A stretch of 64,000 bases of DNA, from positions 1,426,001 to 1,490,000 of the forward strand of contig NZ_CP123990.1 in the NCBI RefSeq assembly GCF_029919115.1, written 5' to 3'. Made by a program: the position numbers and the translations under genes. The first letter of the stretch is position 1, and the number at the start of each line of letters is the position of its first letter. Shown in pieces: positions 1 through 8,171 of the stretch. The notes beneath the pieces are model-generated. The model saw nothing but the letters and a program-made list of their open reading frames with translations. It ran no database searches and was not told the DNA's origin. Origin of the DNA: Variovorax paradoxus (lineage in GTDB: Bacteria; Pseudomonadota; Gammaproteobacteria; Burkholderiales; Burkholderiaceae_C).

Positions 1-1395
1 TTCCGCGACCGCGAAGCCTTCCAGGAAGTGGACTACGGCAGCTTCTTCGGGCCGAGCACCAAGGGCTTTGCCAAGCGCGTGGAGCGCATCGACGACGCGA
101 ATCGAATTCCCGAGTACGTGGCGCGCGCGTTTTCAACGGCGATGAACGGGCGCCCCGGGCCGGTGGTGCTGGTGTTGCCTGAGGACATGCTGCGCACGCA
201 GACCGCGTCGCGCCCGCTGCCGCGCGTGGACGCCGTTCAGCCCTGGAGCGACCCCGGCTCACTGCGCACCTTGCGCGAGTTGCTGCTTCAGTCGCAGCGG
301 CCGCTGGTGATTGCGGGCGGCGGCGGCTGGACGACGCAGGCCGCGCAGGCGCTGCAGCGCTTTGCCGAGAACTGGCGGCTGCCCGTTGCCAATGCGTTCC
401 GCTTTCAGGACACCTTCGACAACCATCATCCGCTCTACGCGGGTGACGTCGGCATTGCCATCAATCCCAAGCTTGCGCAGCGCGTGAAGGACAGCGACCT
501 GATCATTGCCATCGGCCCGCGGCTGGGTGAGATGACGACCGGCGGCTACACGCTGCTCGAAGCGCCGAAGGCCAGGCAGAAGCTGGTGCACATCCATGCG
601 AGCGCGGAAGAACTCAACCGCGTCTACCAGGCAGACCTGGCCATCAACGCCGGCATGAGCGCCGCCGCGCGCAGCCTCGAGGTGCTGAGTGCGCCCAATA
701 CCTTGCCGTGGGAGGAGTGGGCCGCACAGGCGCATGCGGACTACGAAGCGAACCTGGAGCCGCAGGCGCTCGCGGGCATGCCGGCTGAAACGCCGCGCGG
801 CCCGGTCGACATGGCGGAGGTGGTCGCGCTGCTGCAGAAGCACCTGCCGCCGGAGGCAGCCATTACCAACGGGGCCGGCAACTTTGCGAGCTGGATGCAC
901 CGCTATTTCCGATATCACGGGCTTGCCAAGGGCAGCAAGACGCAACTGGCGCCCACCAGCGGCGCCATGGGCTATGGCGTGCCGGCGGGCATCTCGGCCA
1001 ACCTTGCAACCGGCCGGGTGGCCTTCACGATTGCGGGCGACGGTGATTTTCTGATGACGGGGCAAGAGCTCGCGACAGCCTCGCAGCATGGCGGCAAGAG
1101 CATCATCGTGCTGCTGAACAACGGCATGTTCGGCACCATCCGCATGCACCAGGAGCGCGAATATCCGGAACGCACGAGCGGCACCGTGCTGCGCAACCCC
1201 GACTTCTGCGGCCTGGCGCGGGCCTATGGCTATGCCGCCGAACGCGTGACGGAAACCGCGCAGTTCGAAGCCGCGCTGCTGCGCGCACTGGCGGCCGATA
1301 CGGGCACGCTGATCGAGATTCCGCTGGACCCCGAGGTGATCACGACGCGCGGCACGCTGGCGTCGATCACGCGTGCGGCGCAGGCGCGGGGCTGA
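1..1395 (+). CDS. Thiamine-diphosphate-dependent enzyme, acetolactate-synthase-like (5' partial)
   Basis: The frame is open from the first base and stops at 1393-1395, leaving 464 visible residues; the N-terminal pyrimidine-binding domain is largely outside the window. The visible part has a central Rossmann-like domain (about residues 75-215, with the glycine run AGGGG) and a C-terminal cofactor domain with the GDGDF motif at residues 346-350 followed about 25 residues later by LLNNG, the classical ThDP/Mg2+ signature. The family (acetolactate synthase, glyoxylate carboligase, benzoylformate decarboxylase and relatives) carries out ThDP-dependent carboligation or decarboxylation in the cytosol. 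No small regulatory subunit gene follows, which argues for a catabolic member rather than the biosynthetic IlvB. Substrate not determinable. Confidence 0.9.
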   Translation, partial: FRDREAFQEVDYGSFFGPSTKGFAKRVERIDDANRIPEYVARAFSTAMNGRPGPVVLVLPEDMLRTQTASRPLPRVDAVQPWSDPGSLRTLRELLLQSQRPLVIAGGGGWTTQAAQALQRFAENWRLPVANAFRFQDTFDNHHPLYAGDVGIAINPKLAQRVKDSDLIIAIGPRLGEMTTGGYTLLEAPKARQKLVHIHASAEELNRVYQADLAINAGMSAAARSLEVLSAPNTLPWEEWAAQAHADYEANLEPQALAGMPAETPRGPVDMAEVVALLQKHLPPEAAITNGAGNFASWMHRYFRYHGLAKGSKTQLAPTSGAMGYGVPAGISANLATGRVAFTIAGDGDFLMTGQELATASQHGGKSIIVLLNNGMFGTIRMHQEREYPERTSGTVLRNPDFCGLARAYGYAAERVTETAQFEAALLRALAADTGTLIEIPLDPEVITTRGTLASITRAAQARG

Positions 1396-1429
1396 GCGAG
1401 CAAGGCGCGCCGAGCGCCGCGCGGCCAAA

Positions 1430-1455
1430 AAAAAGCCGGCATGTGCCGGCTTTTT
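1430..1455. terminator. Bidirectional intrinsic terminator
   Basis: A perfect hairpin (GCCGGC, loop ATGT, GCCGGC) is flanked by A-runs on the left and a T-run on the right, so it can end transcription of the ThDP enzyme on the plus strand and of the SWIB gene on the minus strand. Confidence 0.85.
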
Positions 1456-1492
1456 GGTTCGGGAGCGCGATGAACGCGCAGTACCCGAGCGC

Positions 1493-1933
1493 TTACTTGA
1501 CGTGCTTGCCGATCAGCGCGGCCAGTTCGAACATCGACACTTGCGGCTTGCCGAAGATTTCCTTCAGCTTGGCGTCGGCGTTGATGTTGCGCTTGTTGGC
1601 CTTGTCTTGAAGGTTGTTCTTCTTGATGTAGTCCCACAGCTTGCTCACGACTGCGGTGCGCGGCAGAGGCGTCGAACCGACCACAGCGGCGAGTGCCGGG
1701 CTGGGGGTCAGGGCCTTCATGAACGCGGCGTTGGGCGTGCGCTTCTTGGCGGGAGCGGCCTTCTTTGCAGGAGCCTTCTTCGCCGGTGCAGCCTTCTTCG
1801 CAGGAGCAGCCTTCTTTGCGGGAGCTGCCTTCTTAGCCGGTGCGGCCTTCTTTGCAGGAGCCGCAGCCTTCTTGGCGGGAGCGGCCTTCTTTGCCGGAGC
1901 TTTCTTGGCCGGAGCCTTCTTTGCAGTTGCCAT
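1493..1933 (-). CDS. SWIB/MDM2-domain protein with histone-H1-like Lys/Ala/Pro repeats
   Basis: This 146-residue basic protein has two parts. Residues about 5-65 are ten or so copies of a PAKKA-type repeat, resembling the tail of histone H1 or AlgP and likely to bind DNA non-specifically. Residues about 67-146 form a SWIB/MDM2 domain (SKLWDYIKKNNLQD is its typical core), a small helical fold used in eukaryotic chromatin remodelers and in chlamydial and some proteobacterial chromatin proteins. Start chosen at the ATG opening MATAKKAPAKK. The gene is monocistronic and shares the hairpin at 1430-1455 with the upstream gene. A nucleoid-associated role is inferred. Confidence 0.9.
   Translation of the reverse strand: MATAKKAPAKKAPAKKAAPAKKAAAPAKKAAPAKKAAPAKKAAPAKKAAPAKKAPAKKAAPAKKRTPNAAFMKALTPSPALAAVVGSTPLPRTAVVSKLWDYIKKNNLQDKANKRNINADAKLKEIFGKPQVSMFELAALIGKHVK
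1738..1921 (-). repeat. Tandem repeats encoding PAKKA units
   Basis: Degenerate 12-18 base direct repeats inside the SWIB gene, reading gcaggagc, gcgggagc and gccggtgc between conserved cttctt blocks. They encode about ten PAKK units separated by one to three alanines, and could expand or contract by slippage. Confidence 0.85.
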
Positions 1934-2088
1934 GGTTGATTTCCTTTTTTGGTTGAACAGTCACCAATGAAAAACTTGCGTCTCCAGTGGCATTGCGGAT
2001 GCTAAAGGAGAAAAAACGCGTTTCCAAGGGAAAAAGAGCTTTTTTCATTGGGAGTTGTTGTTTTTTCAGAGGGGAGAACCCGAGGTTT

Positions 2089-3015
2089 TCACCTTCGGCG
2101 TTCAGGCCAGGTCGCCAGCACCACACCAATGAGCGCGAGCGCGAATGCAAAGAGCTGTGCTGCGGAGAGGCTTTCGCCCAGCACAAGCACGCCTACAAGG
2201 GCCGCGCTCACGGGCAGCATCACCGCGAAAACACCGGCTTGCGCAGCGGGCACATGGCGCAGGCCCGTCATCCAGAGCCACACGGTCCAGATGCTCGCTG
2301 CGAGCGCGTAGACCACGAGCAAGGCCCAGGTGCCCATGCGCACGGCGGAGAAGTCGAACTGCAGTGCGAACCAGATGCCGAAGGGCATCGACAGCACGAA
2401 GCCCCAGAGGTTGATGAGCGACGAGATCCGCTTGGGCCCCAGGTGGCCGGTGAGCGACTTGCCGATTACCGCGTAGGCTGTCTCGCAAAGCACCGCGCAG
2501 AACACGAGCAGGTTGCCGAGCCATGGCATCGATGAGGGCGCCGCGCCGTCTGTGCTTGCCGGTGCATGCGCGGGCGTGAGGGCCAGCAAGCCAATGCCGA
2601 GTGCGGCGCAACCGATGGCAAGGCCGATGCGCACCGTGATGCGTTCGCGCAGGAATAGCCAGCTCGCCACCGCCACGGCCGCAGGAATGGACGCCATGAT
2701 CACGCCCGCGGACACCGCGCTGGTGAGGCTCACGCCGAACAGCATGAAGATCGAGAACAGGAAATTGCCGAGGAACGATTCCAGGAAGACGAGGCCGCGC
2801 GTGCGCGCGCTCATGGGCGCTTCGTCCGGCGCGCGCCGGAGCCAATGCGGCATGGCCAATGCTGCGATGCCGAACCGCAGCCATGCGAGCAGCAGCACCG
2901 GAAAGGCCGCCACCAGCGGTTTGGAAAGGGCGACGTAGCCGCCGACGAGCGACATGCTCAAGGCCAGGCAGCCATAGGCCGCAAGACGGCTGGAGGCGGG
3001 AGCGGCGGTGTTCAA
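2089..3015 (-). CDS. EamA/DMT-family membrane exporter
   Basis: A hydrophobic protein of roughly 308 residues with about ten membrane segments in two EamA-type halves. The second half ends with the family pattern ASIWTVWLWMTGLRHVPA and GVLVLGESLSAAQ. Such drug/metabolite transporters export small metabolites across the inner membrane; substrate unknown. The start is uncertain. The frame stays open upstream to a GTG at 3096, but that would overlap the divergent cyclotransferase gene. The TTG at 3015 keeps the first membrane segment whole, whereas the first internal ATG (2955) would cut into it. No convincing ribosome-binding site was seen for any of them. Confidence 0.85.
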   Translation of the reverse strand: MNTAAPASSRLAAYGCLALSMSLVGGYVALSKPLVAAFPVLLLAWLRFGIAALAMPHWLRRAPDEAPMSARTRGLVFLESFLGNFLFSIFMLFGVSLTSAVSAGVIMASIPAAVAVASWLFLRERITVRIGLAIGCAALGIGLLALTPAHAPASTDGAAPSSMPWLGNLLVFCAVLCETAYAVIGKSLTGHLGPKRISSLINLWGFVLSMPFGIWFALQFDFSAVRMGTWALLVVYALAASIWTVWLWMTGLRHVPAAQAGVFAVMLPVSAALVGVLVLGESLSAAQLFAFALALIGVVLATWPERRR

Positions 3016-3040
3016 TAGACTGGACGGCTTGTTGGGAACG

Positions 3041-3484
3041 ATGGATTCAATGATGCCGCAATCGCTGAGATTCGATGGCGCACCGGCCGTGCGCACACCA
3101 GGCCATGTCTTCGTCTACGGCACCCTGCGCCGCGGCGGGCGCAACGACATCGCGCGCTTTCGGCCCGAACCGATCCATGTGGCCGACGCTGCAATCGCAG
3201 GCACCTTGTACGACCTGGGCGCCTACCCCGGCCTGGTGCTGAACGGAAAAGGACGCGTGCTGGGCGAGATCTACCGCATCGAGCCCGAGGTGGAGGCGGC
3301 GCTCGACGTGCTCGAGGAAGTTGCGGACGACGACTCCGGCGAATACATCAAGCGACGTGTGACGGTGGACGCCGGAACGCGGCAGTTCGAATGCCTGGTC
3401 TACGAAATTCATCCGGATCGGATCGATGGGCGTGCGGTGATTGGCAGCGGGGACTGGATTGCGCATGCCGCTGCCAGTGAGTGA
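3041..3484 (+). CDS. Gamma-glutamylcyclotransferase (GGCT-like) family protein
   Basis: A cytosolic protein of about 147 residues with the GGCT/AIG2 signature near the N-terminus (VFVYGTLRRGG) and the acidic stretch LEEVADDDSGEY that in this family includes the catalytic glutamate region. Members convert gamma-glutamyl amines or amino acids to 5-oxoproline, or act on glutathione-like substrates. Start codons at 3041, 3050 and 3053 are all in frame; the one at 3041 is listed but any is possible. Divergent from the EamA gene. Exact substrate unknown. Confidence 0.85.
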   Translation: MDSMMPQSLRFDGAPAVRTPGHVFVYGTLRRGGRNDIARFRPEPIHVADAAIAGTLYDLGAYPGLVLNGKGRVLGEIYRIEPEVEAALDVLEEVADDDSGEYIKRRVTVDAGTRQFECLVYEIHPDRIDGRAVIGSGDWIAHAAASE

Positions 3485-3568
3485 AATGAGTGGGCTGCCG
3501 CGATGGCTTTTCACAACTGAAGCAGTGATTGCACATTGCGAAATGAGAGGCTGCTGCATTGCAATATT

Positions 3569-3587
3569 TTTTCTCGATATGAGAAAA
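3569..3587. promoter_or_regulatory. Inverted repeat in the aceA upstream region
   Basis: TTTTCTC-GATAT-GAGAAAA is a 7-bp inverted repeat in an unusually AT-rich stretch for this genome, about 150 bases before aceA. TTGCA/TTGCG elements lie around it. It is a candidate operator or activator site; the regulator is not known. Confidence 0.45.
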
Positions 3588-3642
3588 ATAATTTTGCATG
3601 GAGAAATACTGCCGTAAGCTGTTGATTTTGATAGGCTAAAAA

Positions 3643-3662
3643 TATGTCTTCTATAAGACATA
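3643..3662. promoter_or_regulatory. Palindromic operator candidate of aceA
   Basis: TATGTCTT-CTAT-AAGACATA is a perfect 8-bp inverted repeat with a 4-bp spacer, 72 bases upstream of the isocitrate lyase start codon. Size and symmetry fit a dimeric repressor, probably overlapping or just downstream of the promoter. The rest of 3485-3734 contains no gene. Confidence 0.6.
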
Positions 3663-3734
3663 AGAGTGTTGCTTGCGCTTAAAGTAACTCCACGGCCGCA
3701 GCGCCCAACCTTCAATCAACCTCACGGAGTGACC

Positions 3735-5054
3735 ATGCCCCAGACCCTTACCGAACAACTGAGCCGCGAACAGCAAATTGCCGCCCTCGAGAAAGACTGG
3801 GCCACCAATCCCCGCTGGAAGGGCATCAAGCGCGGCTACAGCGCGGCCGACGTTGTGCGCCTTCGCGGCTCGTTCCCCATCGAGCACACGCTGGCCCGCC
3901 GCGGCGCCGAGAAGCTCTGGGAGCTGGTGAACAACGAGCCCTACGTCAACTGCCTCGGCGCGCTCACGGGCGGCCAGGCCATGCAGCAGGTGAAGGCCGG
4001 TGTGAAGGCCATCTACCTGTCGGGCTGGCAGGTTGCGGCAGATGCCAACAGCTATTCGTCGATGTATCCCGACCAGTCGCTGTATCCGGTGGATTCGGTG
4101 CCCAATGTGGTCGAGCGCATCAACAACACCTTCCGCCGCGCGGACGAAATCCAGTGGTCGAAGAACGTGAACCCGGGCGACAAGGGCTATGTCGATTATT
4201 TCGCCCCCATCGTTGCCGATGCCGAAGCAGGCTTTGGCGGCGTGCTGAACGGCTTCGAACTGATGAAGGCCATGATCAAGGCCGGCGCCGGCGGCGTGCA
4301 CTTCGAAGACCAGCTCGCCTCGGTCAAGAAGTGCGGCCACATGGGCGGCAAGGTGCTCGTGCCCACCACCGAGGCCGTGCAGAAGCTCATCGCAGCGCGC
4401 ATGGCGGCTGACGTTTGCGGCACGCCGACGCTCGTGATTGCACGCACCGATGCGGAAGCGGCCGACCTCATCACGAGCGACTACGACGAGAACGACAAGC
4501 CCTTCCTGACCGGTGAGCGCACCGCGGAGGGCTTCTACAAGACGAAGAAGGGCATGGAGCAGGCCATCAGCCGCGCCGTTGCCTACGCGTATTACGCCGA
4601 CCTGGTGTGGTGCGAAACCGGCACGCCCGACCTCGAATTTGCCCGCAAGTTCGCTGAAGCCGTGCACAAGGTGCACCCCGGCAAGATGTTGGCCTACAAC
4701 TGCTCGCCGTCGTTCAACTGGAAGAAGAACCTCGACGATGCGACCATTGCCAAGTTCCAGAAGGAGCTGGGCGCCATGGGCTACAAGTACCAGTTCATCA
4801 CGCTGGCCGGCATTCACTCGATGTGGTTCAACATGTTCGACCTGGCGCAAGACTACGTGCAGCGCGGCATGTCGGCCTATGTCGAGAAGGTGCAAGAGCC
4901 CGAGTTCGCAGCACGCGACCGCGGCTACACCTTCGTGTCGCACCAGCAGGAAGTGGGCACCGGCTACTTCGACGAGGTGACCACGGTCATCCAGGGCGGC
5001 AAGTCCAGCGTCACGGCGCTGACGGGCTCGACCGAAGAAGAACAGTTCCACTGA
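3735..5054 (+). CDS. aceA: Isocitrate lyase
   Basis: Cleaves isocitrate into glyoxylate and succinate, the first step of the glyoxylate shunt, allowing growth on acetate and fatty acids. The 439-residue protein has the family active-site loop KKCGHMGGK with catalytic Cys200, and the substrate/Mg2+ region [15 protein letters not shown]. Length matches the short bacterial class (about 430). Start at MPQTLTEQL is preceded by ACGGAG seven bases upstream; an upstream in-frame extension to 3666 has no homology and is rejected. Monocistronic, closed by two hairpins at 5067-5128. Two palindromes upstream suggest repression when acetate-type carbon is absent. Malate synthase is not in the window. Confidence 0.97.
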   Translation: MPQTLTEQLSREQQIAALEKDWATNPRWKGIKRGYSAADVVRLRGSFPIEHTLARRGAEKLWELVNNEPYVNCLGALTGGQAMQQVKAGVKAIYLSGWQVAADANSYSSMYPDQSLYPVDSVPNVVERINNTFRRADEIQWSKNVNPGDKGYVDYFAPIVADAEAGFGGVLNGFELMKAMIKAGAGGVHFEDQLASVKKCGHMGGKVLVPTTEAVQKLIAARMAADVCGTPTLVIARTDAEAADLITSDYDENDKPFLTGERTAEGFYKTKKGMEQAISRAVAYAYYADLVWCETGTPDLEFARKFAEAVHKVHPGKMLAYNCSPSFNWKKNLDDATIAKFQKELGAMGYKYQFITLAGIHSMWFNMFDLAQDYVQRGMSAYVEKVQEPEFAARDRGYTFVSHQQEVGTGYFDEVTTVIQGGKSSVTALTGSTEEEQFH

Positions 5055-5066
5055 TCGGCCGTTACT

Positions 5067-5128
5067 CGAACCGCCTCCACAGGCGGTTCGCGGCCACCTA
5101 AGAGCCCGGCCCTGCGCCGGGTTTTTTT
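5067..5128 (+). terminator. Tandem hairpin terminator of aceA
   Basis: Two consecutive hairpins: CGAACCGCCT/AGGCGGTTCG (loop CCAC) at 5067-5090, then CCCGGC/GCCGGG at 5105-5121 followed by seven T. The second is a classical intrinsic terminator. Confidence 0.85.
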
Positions 5129-5225
5129 CATCTGGGCGTGCAAGACCCGATGCCGACGGCCTGAACCGGCAGCGGATAGAATTGCGGTCTCTGCACCCAA
5201 CAAGAGCGAGAAAGGCACCCTGGTT

Positions 5226-5291
5226 ATGACACCGCGAACTACTCCGCAAGGATTCAGCGGCTTTTTCTTCTTCGAAGGAAAAGGCCGGTAG
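5226..5291 (+). CDS. Leader peptide rich in Thr and Phe codons (thrS operon attenuator)
   Basis: A 21-codon ORF starts MTPRTT and continues to [10 protein letters not shown] before TAG at 5289-5291. It has three Thr codons (ACA, ACT, ACT, all unusual in this GC-rich genome) among its first six and five Phe codons (codons 10 and 13-16). AAAGG at 5211-5215 is a plausible ribosome-binding site, and TAGAAT at 5177-5182 a possible -10 box. Its neighbours are an alternative helix and an intrinsic terminator (5293-5359), then thrS and, further on, pheS-pheT. This is the arrangement of an amino-acid attenuator sensing charged tRNA-Thr and tRNA-Phe, the substrates made by the operon. Function is inferred. 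Confidence 0.7.
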   Translation: MTPRTTPQGFSGFFFFEGKGR

Positions 5292-5292
5292 A

Positions 5293-5338
5293 CCGCGCAC
5301 GCTGGTTTCTTCCAGCTCTCACACCAGGCAAAGCGCGG
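5293..5338 (+). promoter_or_regulatory. Candidate antiterminator helix
   Basis: CCGCGC (5293-5298) plus CTGGT (5302-5306) can pair with ACCAG (5323-5327) plus GCGCGG (5333-5338). This uses the left arm of the terminator, so the two structures exclude each other. The 5' arm starts two bases after the leader stop codon: a ribosome finishing the leader would cover it and favour termination, while one stalled on Phe or Thr codons would leave it free. Confidence 0.65.
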
Positions 5339-5359
5339 CAATCACCGCGCTTTTTTGTT
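5330..5359 (+). terminator. Intrinsic terminator of the thrS leader (attenuator)
   Basis: AAAGCGCGG, loop CAATCA, CCGCGCTTT, then TTTGTTTTT: a 9-bp GC-rich stem with a U-tract, ending about 20 bases before the thrS start codon. It lies upstream of the gene, so it can only act on leader transcripts. Confidence 0.8.
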
Positions 5360-5379
5360 TTTCGCCCAAGGTTTTTTCC

Positions 5380-7287
5380 ATGATCCAGATCACGCTTCCC
5401 GACAACTCGCGCCGCGAGTTCCCCGGCCCGGTTTCGGTGGCCGAAGTTGCCCAGTCCATCGGACCGGGGCTCGCCAAGATGACGGTGGCCGGCAAGGTCG
5501 ACGGCAAACTGGTCGATGCCAGCGACGTCATCGACCGCGACGCCAAGCTGCAGATCATCACGCCCAAGGACGACGAGGGCCTGGAGATCATCCGCCACTC
5601 GACGGCCCATCTGGTCGGCCATGCGGTGAAGCAGCTGTATCCGACGGCCAAGATGGTCATCGGCCCGGTGATCGAAGAGGGCTTTTATTACGACATTTCG
5701 TACGAGCGCCCCTTCACGCCCGAAGACATGGCGGCCATCGAGGCGCGCATGCGCGAGCTCATTGCGCAGGATTACGACGTGGTCAAGAAGATGACGCCGC
5801 GCGCCGAAGTCATCGAGGTGTTCAAGTCGCGCGGCGAAGACTACAAGCTGCGCCTCGTCGAGGACATGCCCGACGAGCAGGCCATGGGCCTGTACTACCA
5901 CCAGGAATACGTGGACATGTGCCGCGGCCCGCACGTGCCGAACACGCGCTTCCTGAAGGTCTTCAAGCTCACGAAGCTGGCCGGCGCCTACTGGCGCGGC
6001 GACGCCAAGAACGAGCAGCTGCAGCGTATCTACGGCACGGCCTGGGCCGACAAGAAGCAGCTCGACCAGTACATCCAGCGCATCGAAGAGGCCGAGAAGC
6101 GCGACCACCGCAAGCTGGGCAAGGAACTCGACCTGTTCCACATCGACGAAGTGGCGCCGGGCGTGGTGTTCTGGCACCCCAAGGGTTGGGCCGTGTGGCA
6201 GGCGGTGGAGCAGTACATGCGCGGCATCTACCGCGACACGGGCTACTGGGAAGTGAAGGGCCCGCAGATCCTGGACAAGAGCCTGTGGGAGAAAACGGGC
6301 CACTGGCAGAACTACCGCGACAACATGTTCACGACGGAATCGGAAAAGCGCGAATACGCGCTCAAGCCGATGAACTGCCCTGGCCATGTGCTCATCTTCA
6401 AGAGCGACCTGCGCAGCTACCGCGACCTGCCGCTGCGCTACGGCGAATTCGGCCAGTGCCACCGCAACGAACCCAGCGGCGCGCTGCACGGCATCATGCG
6501 CGTGCGCGGCTTCACGCAGGACGACGGCCACATCTTCTGCACGGAAGACCAGATCCTCGACGAGTGCATTGCGTACACCGAACAGCTGCAGAAGGTGTAT
6601 GCCGACTTCGGCTTCACGGACATCCTCTACAAGGTGGCCACACGGCCCGACAACCGCGTGGGCTCCGACGAGCTGTGGGACAAGGCCGAGCATGCCGTGA
6701 TGGAGGCGCTGCGCCGCTCCGGGGTCGACTTCATCATCTCTCCCGGCGACGGCGCCTTCTACGGCCCGAAGATCGAATACACGCTGAAGGACGCGCTGGG
6801 CCGCCAGTGGCAGTGCGGCACGATGCAGGTCGACTTCAACACGGCCGAGCGCCTGGGCGGCGAATACGTCACGGAATCGAGCGGCCGCGCCCATCCGGTC
6901 ATGCTGCACCGCGCCATCGTAGGTAGCCTGGAGCGCTTCATCGGCATGCTGATCGAACACCATGCCGGCGCACTGCCCGCATGGCTCGCTCCGGTGCAGG
7001 TGGCGGTGCTCAATATCAGCGAAGGGCAGGCGGATTACGCCGCTTCAGTGGCGAAAACGCTGCAGAATCAAGGGCTTAGGGTTCAGCTGGACCTGCACAA
7101 CGAGAAGATTACGTATAAAATACGCAAGCATTCGTTGCAAAAGCTTCCCTATATCCTCGTCGTAGGCGACAAGGAGAAGGAAGCCGGTGCCGTCGCAGTG
7201 CGCGCCCGGGGCAATCAAGACCTCGGTGCAATGTCCCTCGGATCGTTCGTACTACGGCTCGTTCAGGATATTGCTGACAAGCGTTGA
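5380..7287 (+). CDS. thrS: Threonyl-tRNA synthetase
   Basis: Charges tRNA-Thr with threonine in the cytosol and edits mis-serylated tRNA. The 635-residue protein has the full class II layout: TGS domain (about 1-60), editing domain with [11 protein letters not shown] near residue 70, catalytic core with the motif 2 region ([13 protein letters not shown]), zinc ligands including the Cys of MNCPGH, and a C-terminal anticodon-binding domain (about 540-635). Length is normal. The start ATG follows the attenuator region, and the protein aligns from its first residue ([10 protein letters not shown]). First structural gene of thrS-infC-rpmI-rplT-pheS-pheT-ihfA. Confidence 0.98.
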   Translation: MIQITLPDNSRREFPGPVSVAEVAQSIGPGLAKMTVAGKVDGKLVDASDVIDRDAKLQIITPKDDEGLEIIRHSTAHLVGHAVKQLYPTAKMVIGPVIEEGFYYDISYERPFTPEDMAAIEARMRELIAQDYDVVKKMTPRAEVIEVFKSRGEDYKLRLVEDMPDEQAMGLYYHQEYVDMCRGPHVPNTRFLKVFKLTKLAGAYWRGDAKNEQLQRIYGTAWADKKQLDQYIQRIEEAEKRDHRKLGKELDLFHIDEVAPGVVFWHPKGWAVWQAVEQYMRGIYRDTGYWEVKGPQILDKSLWEKTGHWQNYRDNMFTTESEKREYALKPMNCPGHVLIFKSDLRSYRDLPLRYGEFGQCHRNEPSGALHGIMRVRGFTQDDGHIFCTEDQILDECIAYTEQLQKVYADFGFTDILYKVATRPDNRVGSDELWDKAEHAVMEALRRSGVDFIISPGDGAFYGPKIEYTLKDALGRQWQCGTMQVDFNTAERLGGEYVTESSGRAHPVMLHRAIVGSLERFIGMLIEHHAGALPAWLAPVQVAVLNISEGQADYAASVAKTLQNQGLRVQLDLHNEKITYKIRKHSLQKLPYILVVGDKEKEAGAVAVRARGNQDLGAMSLGSFVLRLVQDIADKR

Positions 7288-7399
7288 TTTGTCCCGGAAG
7301 CACCCTCACATGTGTTTCTTGAGCCATTTTGCCGCTTGTTCGCGAGAACTGACCGGCGTCCGCTACAGATTTTGTAGCAACTTTTGAAGGATTCTGACC

Positions 7400-8005
7400 A
7401 TCGCTACTGCATTTCGCGACCGCCGCCACCGCGAGGAACGCCAACACCGCCTGAACCGGGAAATCATGGCCCCGGAAGTCCGCCTTGTAGGCCCGGAAAA
7501 CGAGCCATTGGGTGTTATGAGTCTCTCCGAGGCCTTGCGCCTCGCCGGTGAGGCTGACGTGGATCTGGTCGAGGTCGTTGCCGCGGCCAACCCGCCTGTC
7601 TGTCGTCTGATCGAGTACGGCAAGTTCAAGTACCACGAGCAGAAGAAGGCGGCCGAGGCAAAGTCGAAGCAGAAGGTCATCGAGGTCAAGGAAATCAAGT
7701 TCCGGCCCGGTACCGACGATGGTGACTACAACATCAAGATGCGCAACATCAAGCGCTTTCTTGAAGAGGGCGACAAATGCAAGATCACGCTGCGCTTTCG
7801 CGGCCGCGAGATCACGCACCAGGAGCTCGGTTTGGCTTTGCTGCAGCGCATTCGCGATGAGTTGGGCGACCTGATCGTCGTCGAGCAGTTCCCGAAGCTC
7901 GAAGGCCGGCAGATGATCATGATGATCGCTCCGGGCCGAAAGAAGCCGGGCGGCGGTACCGCCAAGCCGGCGTCGTCGGAAACGTCGGCGCCTGCAGCAG
8001 CCTGA
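7400..8005 (+). CDS. infC: Translation initiation factor IF-3, with a non-AUG (ATC) start
   Basis: IF-3 binds the 30S subunit and proofreads start-codon and initiator-tRNA selection. No ATG, GTG or TTG gives a full-length protein. The first ATG (7466) would remove the conserved N-terminal segment [15 protein letters not shown]. An ATC at 7400, nine bases after GAAGG, restores it and gives about 201 residues. A rare start codon is the known autoregulatory device of infC (AUU in E. coli), since IF-3 discriminates against it. N-domain, basic linker ([16 protein letters not shown]) and C-domain are intact; the tail is Pro/Ala rich. Operon gene between thrS and rpmI. Confidence 0.93.
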   Translation: MATAFRDRRHREERQHRLNREIMAPEVRLVGPENEPLGVMSLSEALRLAGEADVDLVEVVAAANPPVCRLIEYGKFKYHEQKKAAEAKSKQKVIEVKEIKFRPGTDDGDYNIKMRNIKRFLEEGDKCKITLRFRGREITHQELGLALLQRIRDELGDLIVVEQFPKLEGRQMIMMIAPGRKKPGGGTAKPASSETSAPAAA

Positions 8006-8047
8006 AAAGGCCGGCTGAGTGACAGAGAGATAGCAGGGTTTTAAAGA

Positions 8048-8095
8048 ATTTCGCCTTTGAGGGCGCTTCGAAAGAAGTGCCGGCAGGGGCGAAAT
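8048..8095 (+). promoter_or_regulatory. Structured leader before rpmI-rplT (candidate r-protein autoregulatory site)
   Basis: An outer helix ATTTCGCCT/GGGCGAAAT (8048-8056 with 8087-8095) encloses a hairpin GGCGCTTC-GAAA-GAAGTGCC (8062-8081) capped by a GNRA-type tetraloop. The asymmetric loop between them is TTGAG on one side and GGCAG on the other. L20 autoregulates rpmI-rplT in other bacteria by binding a leader that mimics its rRNA site; this element lies where such a site would be. The identity of the binder is inferred. Confidence 0.55.
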
Positions 8096-8171
8096 AAAGA
8101 AGTGTCTCGGGGCCAACAAGTCCGTGGAGTATCCGCGGCGCCTCACGAGCACAAACTAAAGGAGCATTCAT

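Noticed and set aside
1738..1921. Regularly repeated 12-18 base units as a possible CRISPR or minisatellite
   Set aside because: They are in-frame coding repeats for PAKKA units in the SWIB protein; no spacer-repeat pattern.
3096..3096. GTG at 3096 as the EamA start
   Set aside because: It would overlap the divergent cyclotransferase gene by over 50 bases and adds residues without homology.
5142..5379. T-box riboswitch before thrS
   Set aside because: T-boxes are not expected in proteobacteria and no T-box bulge sequence is seen; the leader ORF with alternative hairpins explains the region.
5254..6963. Very long open frame antisense to thrS, and similar long antisense frames opposite aceA, pheS, pheT, ccoG and hemN
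   Set aside because: They mirror the codon bias of GC-rich genes, have no family resemblance or ribosome-binding sites, and lie exactly opposite well-identified genes.
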